A stretch of 64,000 nucleotides of DNA from Asterias rubens. Taxonomy: Eukaryota; Echinodermata; Asteroidea; Forcipulatida; Asteriidae. Both the position numbers and the translations under genes were made by a program. The stretch lies in assembly GCF_902459465.1 (NCBI RefSeq), contig NC_047078.1, forward strand, positions 5,418,333 through 5,482,332, in the 5' to 3' direction. Numbering within the stretch: position 1 is the stretch's first letter; each line of letters opens with the position of its first letter. This document shows positions 11,050 through 22,896 of this stretch, one piece after another. The notes beneath the pieces were generated by a model. It had not been told where the DNA came from, searched no databases, and saw only the letters and a program-made list of their open reading frames with translations.

Positions 11050-12460
11050 GGCAATTCCACGGTAACTCGTGCTACAGTTTATGGTGTCCTTTTTTATTCT
11101 CCAGGCTCCAGTTAATAAACAATATTTGATTTGAATCTTAATGTTTTGTATTTTATAACCCAACATCCAAGGCGAGATCCTCATAGTTATTTGACGAGAA
11201 AAAAAATAATTGTTGTATGCATGGGACAGCTCTGAATATCGGTAACTCGTGCTACGAGCAGAGAACATGCTAAAAAATTACCCATTTTTATTTTGATCGT
11301 GTCCTAAAACAAAAACCAATCAAGTCATAATAATAATAAGAAATGCTTATATAGCGCAATTCAGTACTGCAAGTACTCTCAATGCGCTTTACAAAACAAA
11401 TAAACAAATTAATTTATACAAGAGAAAGCAACAATTTAACGAAACAATACAATATTACAAAAAAGATTTAGTTAATAAGTGAGTTTTGAGATGGGATTTG
11501 AAGAGATCCGGGTTTATCTGGGAACGGAGAGTAGCAGGAAGAGAGTTCCAAAGTGTGGGTGCGCTGAAAGCAAAGGTTCTTTTACCGTACGTTTTTGTTT
11601 TGTATGGGGGAACTTGTAGGAGAAGCTGTGAAGAGGATCTAAGTGACCTTGTTGGGGTGTATGGCGTTATCAGTTCAGAAATGTAATGAGGGGAGAGACC
11701 ATGGACAGCATTGAACGTGAGGAGCAGGACTTTGTACTGTATGCGAGCATTGACAGGAAGCCAGTGGAGTTCTTGTAGAATGGGGGTGATGTGGTTCTGC
11801 TTCTTTGATCTAGCGATGAGCCGTGCTGCTGAATTCTGAATTCTTTGGAGTTTAGAGAGGTCTTTATCAGGAATGCCGTACAGGAGACTGTTGCAGTTAT
11901 CTAGAAGAGATGAGACAAAGGCGTGAATCAAGGTTTCAGTAGTCTAATTGATTATATGATGAGTAACTACTATGCCCAAGTTGATTATGATATACCTTAA
12001 AAAGATGTGCTCTTCTTAATTTCACAATGACATGCAAAAAAAATGGTAACTCGTGCTACAGTTTGTCCGACCATTAACGAAGTACTATTATTTCACAAAA
12101 TGTAAAAGTTTCTAAAATAGAATTCCTCGGCAACTTGTAAAATGATCAAATAAATCTTTTTTAAGTAAAAATCAACAATTTATAACACAATAACTGTGTA
12201 TTTGTGAATATCGGTAACTCGTGCTACGAGCAGAGGACATGCTAAAAAAATTACCCATTTGTATTTTGATCATGTCCTAAAACAGAAACCAATCAAGTCT
12301 AATTGATTATATGATGAGTAACTACTATGCCTAAGTTTATTATTGTCTACCTTAGAAAGATGTGCTCTTCTTAATTTCATATTGACATGCAAAAACAGGG
12401 TAACTCGTGCTACGGTAACTCGTGCTACAGTTTGTCCGGCCATTAACAACTTACTATTAA
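11050..12460. repeat. Tandem ~370 bp repeat marked by ggtaactcgtgctac
   Basis: The word ggtaactcgtgctac occurs at about 11061, 11240, 12044, 12211, 12401 and 12413. The blocks following it (gagcagagaacatgctaaaa, ccaatcaagt...) occur twice in the same orientation. Once the L2-like insertion is removed, the spacing between equivalent words is about 370-380 bp, so two or more units are arranged in tandem. Confidence 0.7.
11334..11940 (-). mobile_element. 5'-truncated CR1/L2-like non-LTR retrotransposon (RT C-terminus and 3' tail)
   Basis: The minus-strand open frame 11931-11455 (158 residues) carries the hallmark end of CR1/L2-type reverse transcriptase ORFs: LLDNCNSLLYGIP, LQRIQNSAARLI, LHWLPVNARIQYK, and near the C-terminus LWNSLPATLRS with FKSHLKTHLL. 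The 3' end contains cattgagagtacttgcag, gcgctatataagc and a short (att)n tail at about 11325-11345, the usual 3' terminus of such elements. The RT catalytic core and endonuclease are missing, as in a typical 5' truncation. It interrupts the local tandem repeat, whose next unit supplies the empty site. Confidence 0.88.
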
Positions 12461-12662
12461 TTCACAAACTAACCATCTTTAACTGCCTTGGTCATCCTGT
12501 GTACTGACTCGCGAATGTATCATTTTCCGACTGTGTAGCAACGCTTACATATGAAAATGCCGATTGCCATTAACTGAAAACAAAGATTGACATTATTATT
12601 TTAGATTTAATCCATGAATAAATAAAACAAAATAAAAACAACTATACTTTAGGTTTTTATAA

Positions 12663-12873
12663 GGGCCATGTCACACGAGGCATTTTACAGGCAACCGATT
12701 CCAGGCAATCTCCAAGAAGAAAAGCCATTCATATTTCATTGTCACTTGTTTTTCGTTTGGATAAAAAGAAAAATGTTTGAAAAAGGACTGATGTGCTACC
12801 AAAGTGGTCATATGGCATGCACTACAGTTGGTTGCCTCCAAGTTGCTGTAAAAGTTGCCCGTGTGGACAAGGT
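12663..12873. repeat. MITE with gccatgtcacacgaggc ends
   Basis: gccatgtcacacgaggc.attttacaggcaacc at the left pairs with the inverse of ttgctgtaaaagttgcccgtgtgg at the right. An 81-codon open frame starting at 12668 lies entirely in this palindrome and is not a gene. It directly abuts the next MITE. Confidence 0.55.
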
Positions 12874-12874
12874 C

Positions 12875-13259
12875 TTAAAGGCAGTGGACACTATTGGTAA
12901 TTACTCAAAATAATTATTGGCATAAAACCTTACTTGGTAACGAGTAATGGGGAGCTGTTGGTAGTACGAAACACTGTGAGAAATGACCCCATCGGAAGTA
13001 ACGTAGTTTTCGAGAAAGAAGTTATTTTACATGAATTTGATTTCGAGACCTTAGAATTAGATTTTGAGTGTCAGGAAATCAAGCATCTCAAAGCACCTAA
13101 CTTCGTGTGACAAGGGTGTTTTTTCTTTCATTATTATATCACAACATCGATGACTGATTGAGTTCAAATTTTCACAGGTTTGTTATTTTGTGCATATGTT
13201 ACGATACAAGTGAGAAGACTGGTCTTTGACAATTACCAATAGTGTCCAGTGTCTTTAAA
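12875..13259. repeat. Common MITE, copy 1 (ttaaaggcagtggacac ... gtccagtgtctttaa)
   Basis: Near full-length copy of the most frequent repeat of the window. Termini ttaaaggcagtggacac and its inverse gtgtccagtgtctttaa; centre formed by the two halves of the gaggtctcgaaatcaa block. Non-coding. Confidence 0.85.
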
Positions 13260-13561
13260 GCTTTAACATAATTATACAATTTAAATGGAATTTTGTCCTT
13301 GAAAATAAACAGGTATATTGTGTAGTCTGCTGGCAACAAATTTGAAAACATGTATACAAAAAAAAAAGGGTAAAACCCACCCATCCCCTCCCTCAAAAAA
13401 CCCAAATAGAATACGACTAATAAAAATATTTAAAAAAAAAGGAAAAAAAAGGGAGAAACCAAATTCGCCAAAAATAAGAGGCAAGTTGGCTACCAGGCCG
13501 AGACTCTTGATAAAAACGAACATTGGGACGAAAACAAAACCTGATCCGACAGTAAAGTAAG
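13260..13561. other. A-rich stretch, no gene recognised
   Basis: Runs of A (13360-13450) make long but uninformative open frames on both strands. If gene A has a further cytoplasmic exon it could be here or beyond, but I cannot identify one. Confidence 0.4.
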
Positions 13562-16500
13562 TCAGATCAGCTTAAAACTTGTTGTCAAACTTACCACGAA
13601 TAATATAACCACGATGAGTACAACCAGCCATGTGGTTGAGGCATTATGAGTTGAAGGCGTTGATGGTGGTTCAACCGAACCGGGTACGGTAGTAACTTTT
13701 GGATGAGCTGAAACAAACAACAATATTATTCTTGAGATAACTGGAATCAATGCATAAAGAAGGATTTAAAATAGAGGGGCAATTTTAATAATATTAAGTA
13801 ATTGATTTATATTGTGGTCATGTATCCATAATAAACACAAGCGCATTAGGACGATGGTTCAATGCTAAAACCTTACAACCACAAAATAAGTGCAAAGAAA
13901 GCGGTTAAAGGCGAGGAAATGCCACAGGATTTCCCGTACAGTAAAAAGCTCTAACATTAAAGACACTGGACACTATTGGTAATTGTCGAAGACCAGTCTT
14001 CTCACTTAGTGTATCTCAACATATGCATAAAATAACAAACCTGTTATATTTGAGCTCAATTGGTCGCTGAAGTTGTAAGATAACTATGAAAGAAAAAACA
14101 CCCTTGTCACAATAAGTTGTAAGCTTTCAGATGCTTGATTTCAAGACCTCAAAATCTAATTCTGAGGTCTCGAAATCAAATTCGTCGAAAACTACTTCTT
14201 TCTCAAAAACTTACGTCACTTCACAGAGGCAGCCGTTTCTCACAATGTTTTATACTATCAACCTCTCCCTATTACCCGTTACCAAGTAAGGTTTTATGCT
14301 AATAATTATTTTGAGTAATTACCAATAGTGTCCACTGCCTTTAAGACACTAGATACAAACATGTACTGTGGGGAGCAACAATTATGACACAAAATAAGTT
14401 CAGTCAAAATATTTTGCTATGCAAAAGTGCTCGATGAAATCGTTCTCTGTTCACAATAAAATAGCTTCAGAACAGATTTATAAACATCCATGTTAACAGG
14501 GTCCTAATAATATAAATCGAGGACGTTTATTCCAGAAATGCGGTACAATATGCTCACAGACTCAATTTAAAAGAGCAGCCTTATCTTCCACCTACAGGGT
14601 AGATAAGAAAAATACCTCCACCAGAACTGTGAAGGCAGTGACAAGAAATCATGATGTTTACAGCCATGTAGCTAAGGCCAGTTGCGTTTACACGAGAAAA
14701 ACACACTGCTAAATTCCTTATCTGCAGACAAAGTATCAAGTTTTGACACTAAGTTGAGTTACCAGCGGAAGTTTTCGCTGCTAATGCTTTTGGAGTTAGC
14801 AGCAAAGTTAGCTACTCATGTGAACTTACCCGAAGACGTTTATTTTCCAGCCCCAGGAATACCACTGAATCTTCATTCAATCCTCAACACGACACCCTAG
14901 GCCTTTAAGTTCTTGGTGGGTTTCAACCAATGTTTGTTTGAGAGTTGGATGTCACCATCTTGGCATTTAAATCAATCTGTGGATGCTTACTGAGTTGCCT
15001 TTGTTGGGATTACTGAACCCTTTTTCACTGGCATATTAGCCCACAAAGCTTGAACACACTACATCTTATTGTCTTACGATGCTTCAAAATACCTACCAGT
15101 CACAATATCATTATTAGTTTTGATGATCGTCACCTTGACGTCTTCAAGCCTACTGTTCTTTGCGACACACTTAAATGTAGAGTTATTTCTTTCCAATGAT
15201 GTCTTTACTGTCACCTTGGAGTTAACTGTGTTGCTCACAAAGAAGCAATCTAAGAGTGGATACAAGTATTATTTAAAAAAATAAAATTTCAATTTTAACA
15301 ATACTTTGAAACCTGCTTGGTTACAAAAGGATTTGGGTACTTTTTGTGGCACAAAACATCATGTCCACAGATTTAGATTAAACTTACACCGTTTGAAGAT
15401 AGTGATAGTAGCAAGCGTACCTTAAAATATAAGTTGCTGAGGTGCTGTAGTTTTTGAGAAATGAGTACAATAATGTCATGAAAATACGTTTTTACATGCT
15501 TAAAATAATTTTCGTCTCATGATCTGTGAGGCGAAAATTATTTTCATAACATTGTTTTACTCATTTCCTAAAAACTACAGCACCTCAGCAAGTAATATTT
15601 TCAGGGAAGCTTTCTACTATCATTATCTGCAAACTGTGTAAGTTAAGTGTAAACCTGTGGACATTGTGTTTTTTGTCCTACAAAAAGTACATAGACCCTT
15701 TAAAACACCATAAGGCTGTTAAAAATGTTTTGGATACTGAAAAGAAACTTACGGGAGTCATGAGACACTGGCGTGGCAGGAAATTCTGTCCCCCCCCTCC
15801 CCACCCCCCCCCCCCCCCCCCCGGTGATTCTGTCCCCCAATATGGCGCACTGTGTACTAACTTCTTCTGATAGCGCCCTCTTTTGAATCATCCTCCTCCA
15901 GCCCATGTTATTTTCACGTATGGAGACCGATTCTCCGGCGGAAAGAATTCCCTGGGACGCCAGCAATAAGTGTACCTTAGTTTTTTTCATAGCAGAATCT
16001 GGGGTTTTCAAACGACACCAGAGCACGAAGGATGCGTTTCTCCTACTTAAACTTTTTTATTGTTACTATTATGCGTCAAACCAGCCTGAATAAAAAAAAA
16101 AACCATTTCATTTCAACTTCTCATTTCTTAAAAAAAAGAATTACAAAACAGACTGTTTTCTGTACTTAGGTCTGGTCAACAGCTGAAAATGTATCATGGA
16201 AAGACTCACCTGTTGCAGATGAATTGCAGAAAGCATTTTCAAACTTGGTTTGAGCCTGCATTTCAAACCATCTGTTCATAATTGGAAACCAGGCGAACCA
16301 ACTGATGTTCACAGCCGGCTTAGCATGTTCTACACTGCATGTCAGTTTGAGTTCAGCTGATGTGTTGGATGGCACTTCAACTGTGTTGGATGACTCTGTA
16401 CCTTCCCATGATAGAAGATTGTCTCTAGACAGAGAAACCTTAGGCCATTTTAAATTGATGGAAACTGCAAGAACAATGTTGTTGAAATTAATGTAATCAG

Positions 16501-17433
16501 GTAATTTTGTTTTAAGTTTTAGTTTGAAGAATAAACCCAGCAAGCCTCAGGCGATTGCAGGCTGTCAATACTTTACGCAAAAAGATGCACTTTAAATTTT
16601 GATTATGGCATGTATGGTGTAGGCCTACCACATGGTTCAGTTTGTATCTGGTGTTGCCGTGGGAGACAAACGCCCACTTCCTCATTGAAACAAACCAGTT
16701 TTTAAACAACAACAGAAACTATTGGTACATTCCTGACTTTCCATAAACAGTTTATTAATTCTGTGTGTTAAAATTAGCTTTGTCACCACTCATGTCAATT
16801 GTAGGAAGTTGCACCTGACAAGGGAAACTGACTGGGTTAATTTTAAAATATTTTTGGGGGTTGAACAAAGAAATGACTAGAGTGGGATTTGAACCAACGA
16901 CCTCCGGATTAACGTGCCGGCGCTCTACCAACTGAAAGTTAGTTATCCTGAGGTTGTTGGTTCGAATCCCACTCTCGCATCTGCACAATCATACAACGTA
17001 CAAGCAATTAAGTGAAAGGATGCATTTACTCACCTTTTTCAGAAACTTCAACTGATCCTTCTTCGCGAGGTTTATCCCACAGAACAAGCCTGTAGCTATA
17101 TGTGCCTTCTGCTGACACAGTTACATTGGTGATCACCAACGAAGTATTTTTGAGTTCATACCGCTCGGGATGACCACTATGATGAGTAGTACCTCCCTGG
17201 AAGTAAAATAATATACTTTCTCGGGGCTCCGAGCTTCCCTTCGGTGTAAAATACCAGTAAATCGCTTCAGTGTCACTTGCTGAATAGCCTCTATCCACCA
17301 TAGCAGGACAAGGTACAATCCCTCGACTGCCTCTCTCAAATTCAAAGTGCGTCGGAGAGATGCCACTGGTGCATGCAGCACAGAGAGTGACGACGACTAC
17401 TACTATCCCAATCATGATTGACGATAAAATATC
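13562..17433 (-). CDS. Gene A: Ig-superfamily type I membrane receptor (four exons seen)
   Basis: Exons, in transcription order: 17433-17034 (start ATG 17415; acceptor ttttacag before the 5'UTR part, so an upstream untranslated exon exists), 16464-16210, 15249-15097, 13707-13595 or, if it is the last exon, to the stop at 13562. All internal junctions are phase 1 with GTGAGT, GTGAGT, GTAGGT and GTAAGT donors. The coding parts sum to 301 codons. Exon 1 encodes a signal peptide (IVVVVVTLCAACTSG) and a V-like Ig domain with first Cys (VPCPAM) and Trp (IYWYF), but the expected second Cys is replaced: AEGTYSY. Exons 2 and 3 form a second Ig domain (LTCSVEH, NISW, STFKCVAKN). Exon 4 is a Ser/Thr/Pro stalk and a hydrophobic helix (WLVVLIVVILFV). 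Several N-glycosylation sites occur. Function unknown; adhesion or immune recognition is inferred from architecture. Confidence 0.8.
13957..14344. repeat. Common MITE, copy 2, in intron 3 of gene A
   Basis: Starts ttaaagacactggacac, ends gtgtccactgcctttaa. Full length (~388 bp) and inverted relative to copy 1. It lies between the exons at 15249-15097 and 13707-13595. The remaining intron sequence 14345-15096 holds no recognised feature. Confidence 0.85.
15310..15712. repeat. Palindromic ~400 bp MITE in intron 2 of gene A
   Basis: The two halves pair through tgctgaggtgctgtag/ctacagcacctcagca and through aataattttcgtctcatga/gaggcgaaaattatt. Outer parts gatagtgatagtag and ctactatcattatc also pair. 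Related pieces recur at 58690-58875 and 63245-63335. Confidence 0.75.
15713..16209. other. Intron 2 of gene A, remainder
   Basis: Contains a C-rich tract (about 15790-15823) and unremarkable sequence up to the exon donor at 16209. A related repeat may be present around 15840-16025, but no gene is seen. Confidence 0.4.
16879..16976. repeat. tRNA-like palindrome (SINE remnant) in intron 1 of gene A
   Basis: gagtgggatttgaaccaacg on the left pairs with gttcgaatcccactc on the right. The gggattcgaacc type word is a tRNA T-arm/box B, and gccggcgctctaccaac resembles a tRNA D-arm to anticodon segment. The two inverted halves cannot fold as a normal tRNA, so this is a tRNA-derived repeat, not a tRNA gene. 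Confidence 0.55.
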
Positions 17434-17980
17434 CTGTAAAAAAAAAAAAAATAAATAAAGAGCTGCAAAACATTTTTAAATGCTTATTTTCAGAGTTCTC
17501 TACTTGGTTTTGTCTGGGCGCTGCGCCTGTTCAAAAAATGTGGCGCCCGGGCAAAACATTTCGAAAAATACTTCACGTTACACACAAAAAAACACTGTTT
17601 CAATGAGCTAGTAGCTTTTTGTATAAATAAGTGTGCAGCTACTGGTGGTACCCAGAAGTCGGCATTTCGCATGCATTTTTCTCTGTGTTGCAAGCAGCGC
17701 ATCCTGACAAAATTTGTAGTCGATGAACGGAACCTTGTATCCAAGACTCAATGATTGAGTCGACACCGCGCTATCACGAGAGATATCATTAATTATTGTA
17801 CACTGTCCATGACGGCCCCGAATTTGACAATTCATGGTAGGAGACCGATCAGAGATGCAAATCTGAAAATCGTATTCCAAGTAGTTCGCTATCGAGCGAT
17901 TGGCACATTGAGTAGATTTTGAGCTCAGGATCAGTGGTTTTGTTTGTGCTGATCGTGCAGTAATCGTTTGTGCAATCGAC
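17434..17980 (-). other. Upstream region of gene A
   Basis: The polypyrimidine tract and acag acceptor at 17434-17450 (read on the minus strand) show that gene A has a 5'UTR exon further right. It is not identifiable from sequence alone. No other gene seen. Confidence 0.4.
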
Positions 17981-18370
17981 TTAAAGACACTGGACGCTAT
18001 TGGTAATTGTCAAAGACCAGTCTTCTCACTTGGTGTATCTCAACATAGGCATAAAATAACAAACCTGTGAAAATTTGAGCTCGATTGGTCGTCGGAGTTG
18101 CGAGATAACTACGAAAGAAAAAGAAAAAAACCTTGTCACACGAAGTTGTGTGCTTTCAGATGCTTGATTTCGAGACCTCAAATTCTAAACTTGAGGTCTC
18201 GAAATCAAATCCGTGGAAAATTACTTCTTTCTCGAAAACTACTCCACTTTAGAGGGAGCTGTTTCTCACAATGTTTTACACTACCAACCTCTCCACATTA
18301 CTCTTTACCAAGTAATGTTTTATGCTAATAATTTTTTTTAGTAATTACCAATAGTGTCCACTGCCTTTAA
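17981..18370. repeat. Common MITE, copy 3
   Basis: Full-length copy: ttaaagacactggacgc at the left, gtgtccactgcctttaa at the right, with the central gaggtctcgaaatcaa inverted pair. Confidence 0.85.
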
Positions 18371-19480
18371 CTATAGTGCAGGAGTAGTGTTTTTTAGTGT
18401 GTGCTATATGCCGACAGTGCAGGAAAAGTCTGCAAAATTTTGCAATCGTGCTGGAATGGTTTGCGCAATTTGAAGATAGTGCAGGATTGTTTAGTGTACG
18501 GTTGGAGAAATGGCACGTAAACCACACGTACCTATGTACTGTATTAAAAGGGGCTGTTCATAATATCAACATTTTCACAAGCGTAGGCGTATAAACCAAA
18601 CAGAAGGTTGGGTGGTTAACTAAGGGTTGGGTATTAGGTTTAGGGGCATTCTTTGTGGCAGGACGGCTTTGAAGAAGTGCTGGTCACCTGTTCCTCCTTG
18701 CCACTTGTGGGAGCTCCATGTACAGTACAAAATATAATGCCAACCAGTTATTGAGACTTAACAGCTTGTACAGTTCAGGTATTTTATTCAGCTTGTACAT
18801 GTACTTCTCATGTGGGTCACAACTCTTCTAACTGTCTACATCTACATGTATGTACTTGTCAAAGCCTTTTCAGCATTCAGGACAAAACACAAGGTGAGAA
18901 GACAATTGAAGAAGCTTCAGTGTTAGAAGTGGAAGGAAAACCCAAGAGAATTGTTCCAGGGAAACCCATGAAGTCAAGGAGGAACTGAAAGTGAAAAACC
19001 CAATCCACAGTGCCCCCTGTCCCGGTAGGATTCGGACCAGGGTCCCCGAGGTGGAAGGCAGGGCAAGACACCATTCCGCGAACCTGACTTCCAACCTGTC
19101 CAAGTTATCTAGTCATGCTATGTAGGTAGTACTAGTAGGTAGTGACTGAACACAATGCGGACGCAACGGTAAATTTCCTGAGGGCCCAAATTTTCTCGAG
19201 AGTTCGGAATTCTTATCAACTCCCATAACTAGTAATTTTGCCATTAACAGCATACAAAGCTTTACTAACTATCAAACCATTTAGTTATTGCGTAAGTACA
19301 TACGTTACTTTATTTTTTACCACTTGACTCTTCCGAGGTGATTTTTACTTGGTGCCGAGTTTGTCAGTCAATTAAAGGCCGGTGCCGAGTTTGTATGGTG
19401 CCAACATTCTTGGTGCCGAGTGGGTGCTGAGTTTGCAGGTGCCGAAGTGTCCGGTATTCATACTACTAGTCTAGTGGTGT
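18371..19480. other. Non-coding stretch with a tRNA-like word
   Basis: Around 19020-19085 the phrase taggattcggaccagggtcc resembles an inverted tRNA T-arm and is probably a decayed SINE. The rest, including the repeated ggtgccgagtttg phrases at 19350-19440, holds no gene I can support. Confidence 0.4.
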
Positions 19481-19490
19481 TCAGACAACT

Positions 19491-19917
19491 CGTTCGTCGG
19501 ACAACTCGACCGTTCGGACAACTCGACAGTTGAGACAGCTCGATCGTTCGGACAACTCGACGGACGTTTTTTTCAACTGTCAGACTCGACTTAGGATCAA
19601 GACAAGTCACTGGATGGCCGTGACGGGGGCCTCAGCGCGGGGCGCGCACAGGGCCGGGAAGAGCGGCCGTGAAGGGGGGGGGGGGGGGGTAGGGTAGGGT
19701 TAGGGTTACAGTTGGGGTTAGGATTTACAGGAAATTCGTGTAAACATGTCAGTAACGGAGGTCGACCGTTCAACCATCGACTTGTCTTGGTTGGCCATCC
19801 ATCGAGTTGTCTCAAAGTCAAAGTTGTCTGAACCGTCGAGTTGTCCGAATGGTCGAGCTGTCTCAACCGTTGAGTTGTCCGAACCGTTGAGTTGTCCGAT
19901 GGACGAGTTGTCCGGCA
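19491..19917. repeat. Inverted arrays of ggacaactcga repeats flanking a GC-rich, TTAGGG-bearing core
   Basis: Left part: about five copies of a 17-20 bp unit containing ggacaactcga. Right part: the same unit inverted (tcgagttgtccg) about six times. Between them lie a GC-rich block, a G run (19673-19689) and gggtagggttagggttac. The ends are also inverted: agtctagtggtgttc against ggcatccagtctag. Frames through this region are repeats, not genes. Confidence 0.7.
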
Positions 19918-21433
19918 TCCAGTCTAGTCACTACACTACCACTAGTACGTCGTAGTACTGTAGTAGTGTCTGTGTGTGATACTGGTGATAGTCAGATAGT
20001 AGTACTAATTGTGGTAGTCGGACTCGTAGTTCAGTAGGTTCAACGACAATAGGTTTACTTCTAAGTTCACTGAATTCACTAGGTTCACTCTAGGTTCACT
20101 ATGGGTTCACGTAAAAACTGCAATACAAACACTAAGTTACTAAACTAAAAGTGACCAAATTATCACTAAATAGATACTGCATAACACATGCGCTTTTAAC
20201 TCCCTTTTTTGTTACCTCTCAAAAACGTGAGAACTTCATAAATAAGTCTTTAAAAAACACTTCTTTTTTATAATCCAAAACACCAAAATATTACTCCAAT
20301 ATGGAACTATAAATAAGTGAAGATGGATCTACCTTTTTCCAATGAGATGTCTGTGGGTTGGTGGAAAATCAACAACTCCTCTCATATTTTATAGCGAAAT
20401 TCGGGAGAATCTTTGACTTTCTTCGGTGGTATGTCTACTAGAACTATTTCGGTTTCGTCCGGCTATCGTCGTATCCCCCGTAACCTCACATAGGTTTAAA
20501 TCTCAACTTATTAAAAAAGTTAAATGTATTTTCTAAGAAACACATCCAAATACTCACGTCGCCACCAATTTATCCGCCGTTAATTAACTCCAAAACCACT
20601 GAATTTTGGAATCACAATCTCTCTTTTTTTTCACCCTCAGCTCAGTCTAAACCGCCATGTCCATACCATGGGTCATAGCATGGAGCAAGTTTATTGCGCA
20701 ATCTACATGTAGTTAATGTTTATTGCTCCATAGAAACTTTTTTTTATGAAGCATTCATTGCTTTTCATTGCTTACGATCTGAGGCTAGAGCGGATATTTG
20801 GTGACTATTTATACTCATGTTATCAGAGAAATGGTGACCTCTAGCGACCTCCATACATGTTGTGTGTGCAGAATTCTATAAATTAACAGAGCAAGGACAC
20901 TGGGCCCATACACATGTACATGATTGATGGTTAACCTGGAGAAAGAAATAGCCCCCCATGGCGTTTCACAGATAAAATGTACCAGGCAATTAAGTTCCAA
21001 TGTTGCTTTATTTCATTGACACAGTCAGTAAATATAGATTTGCCGCATTACATATACGTACCCCCGAAGTGATATTAATTTAGGTAAGTATAGGGCATGG
21101 GTCTACAAACTGTGGTCACACCTCATTTCAAAGGGGTTGGGGGGGGTCTTGTCTGAGTCAGGGTATATCTGTCTGCAACTGTTCCAAAATAATATATATT
21201 CTTTTACAGGATAATGTTAGAACAACCTTAAAAACTAACTAGCAAAAGGTGGAAGGGTCACTGAGGAAATGATTTACAAGAAAAATGAAAACAACAGTAA
21301 CCATGACACACAACTGCGTTTTAATGAGAAATTAAATTTTAAAAAGATTCAAATTTTCAACCTGGGACATTTTTTACTCTTTCGCTGGGGGATCTGGTAA
21401 GTTTTTGTCTTTTTTCTTCAAATTATGGATAAC
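19918..21433. other. Non-coding stretch
   Basis: Contains short direct repeats of taggttcact (about 20035-20110), a fragment related to the 36.8 kb palindrome (ctatttcggtttcgtccgg near 20440) and otherwise nothing recognisable. Confidence 0.4.
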
Positions 21434-21551
21434 TTTCCGTATGGCGCCACCACTTTTTCACTCATTTTTACAAAAAGGGATATATCAATCAGGTTAATAA
21501 GTTCCTATATTATTTTATATCGAATGAAAAAGTGGTGGCGCCATACGGAAA
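21434..21551. repeat. 118-bp palindromic MITE (tccgtatggcgccaccac), copy 1
   Basis: Ends tttccgtatggcgccaccac and the inverse gtggtggcgccatacggaaa; short interior with caaaaagggatat. Confidence 0.8.
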
Positions 21552-21794
21552 CTTTTCCCAAATTATTTCCTCAATGGCGTTTTGAGTGATATTGTAGGAT
21601 TCATGAGACATTGAGGATCAAGTTCTTGTTTCTAGAATTTGTGTCATGATTTTCAAAAGTGGTAAATGTGGAGCAAATCTGCTGACTAGCTGTCGAAATT
21701 GTACGTTTTTAACCATTTCGCCCTGCACACATTGCGTTAGCTTCGTAACCCTGCCGTCGACAGGAGGGTTACGTTATCGCAACTAGGATTTAAG

Positions 21795-21912
21795 TTTCCG
21801 TATGGCGCCACCACTTTTTCATCCGATATGAAATAATATAGTATCTAATTTACCTCAATGAGATATCCTTTTTTGTAAAAAATTAGTGAAAAAGTGGTGG
21901 CGCCATACGGAA
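21795..21912. repeat. 118-bp palindromic MITE, copy 2 (opposite orientation)
   Basis: Same termini as copy 1. The interior reads in the opposite direction (atatccttttttg). Only 243 bp separate the two copies. Confidence 0.8.
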
Positions 21913-21986
21913 TGTTGTCCCTCAACTATTCTGTGTAATGCTTCTTCTTCTACACATGTTTTGGATAATTCTTATTCTTAAATAGA

Positions 21987-22135
21987 CCTTATGCATTGAC
22001 GTCATCCAGCCGCCATCTTTGAGGTCAAACGGTGACGAAACAAACGAAACGCATATAGATTGGCCAATGAACAACCTCCTTTTGACCTCAATGCGGGGGC
22101 GCCGTACTGAAATTACGTCATGTGCATAAGGACTA
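21987..22135. repeat. Small MITE with ccttatgca ends
   Basis: ccttatgcattgacgtca at the left pairs with tgacgt...tgcataagg in inverse at the right (attacgtcatgtgcataagg). Inner ttgaggtcaaa/ttttgacctcaa also pair. Confidence 0.5.
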
Positions 22136-22896
22136 TTCTTTATTCTGACCACTAAACAATTACAAATACAAGCAGACAGTATGTAAAATAAATAGTATAC
22201 AAAAGGTAATACAAAGCAAGAAGAACAACCCTATAAAATAATGTAAATGAGAACGCCAGGATCAACAAAAGTATAATAAACACTGTAGCTCAAAGCCCGT
22301 TGATCCAGTCACATACAATACATTTACATAGGGAGGCAAACATAATACTATAATTTTTAAATGAATGTATTAAAAGGATCCACAGAAACCCTAATGACGC
22401 TCTGCAGGTAGGAAAGTCCATACAGGAATAATATGGAAAATCAAACTGCTATGCCACGCCGGACACTGCCACGACGAGGCTTGGTTCCCCATCCACAGTT
22501 CTCTCTTTTCTTTTTTTTTAAGAAAACTAGTACTAGTGGTTGGGTTCGACTCTATGGTGCGGCACTCCTCTTTTAGTCTTAATCTTATGACTAAAAATGT
22601 TTCGTAAATAAATATGCCTACCTTTTCTCGCTCAAATGGAAGCACGCTTTGCACAGATGAAACAGTGAACATTATAACTGTTTTTCGATTTAAACAGCAG
22701 TCATTTTCAACGAGAAAACTTTCAGAGATTTGGCCAGTGTTGTTGCAAGATTGTCTTCAATGTCGACGAGACGTGTTATTGCATGCACTCCCCATTTGTA
22801 CACAAGCATCGAGAAGAGTGCGTACTGCATGCTGTACATGAATGGTGAGGTAATGGCTACCCAGGTAAATGTGCATATCAACGTGCGTGTGTGTAG
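22136..22896. other. Non-coding stretch, nothing recognised
   Basis: No splice-supported exon or known domain on either strand. Confidence 0.4.

Noticed and set aside
12668..12913. 81-codon open frame starting MSHEAFYRQP
   Set aside because: Lies within the gccatgtcacacgaggc MITE and runs into the next MITE.
13199..13560. Overlapping open frames on both strands
   Set aside because: Produced by A-rich/T-rich runs; no motif.
16879..16976. Possible tRNA gene
   Set aside because: Only T-arm and part of a D-arm-like sequence in inverted halves; cannot form a cloverleaf with proper spacing.
19673..19730. Telomeric repeat
   Set aside because: Only two or three TTAGGG-like units; far too short for an interstitial telomere tract.
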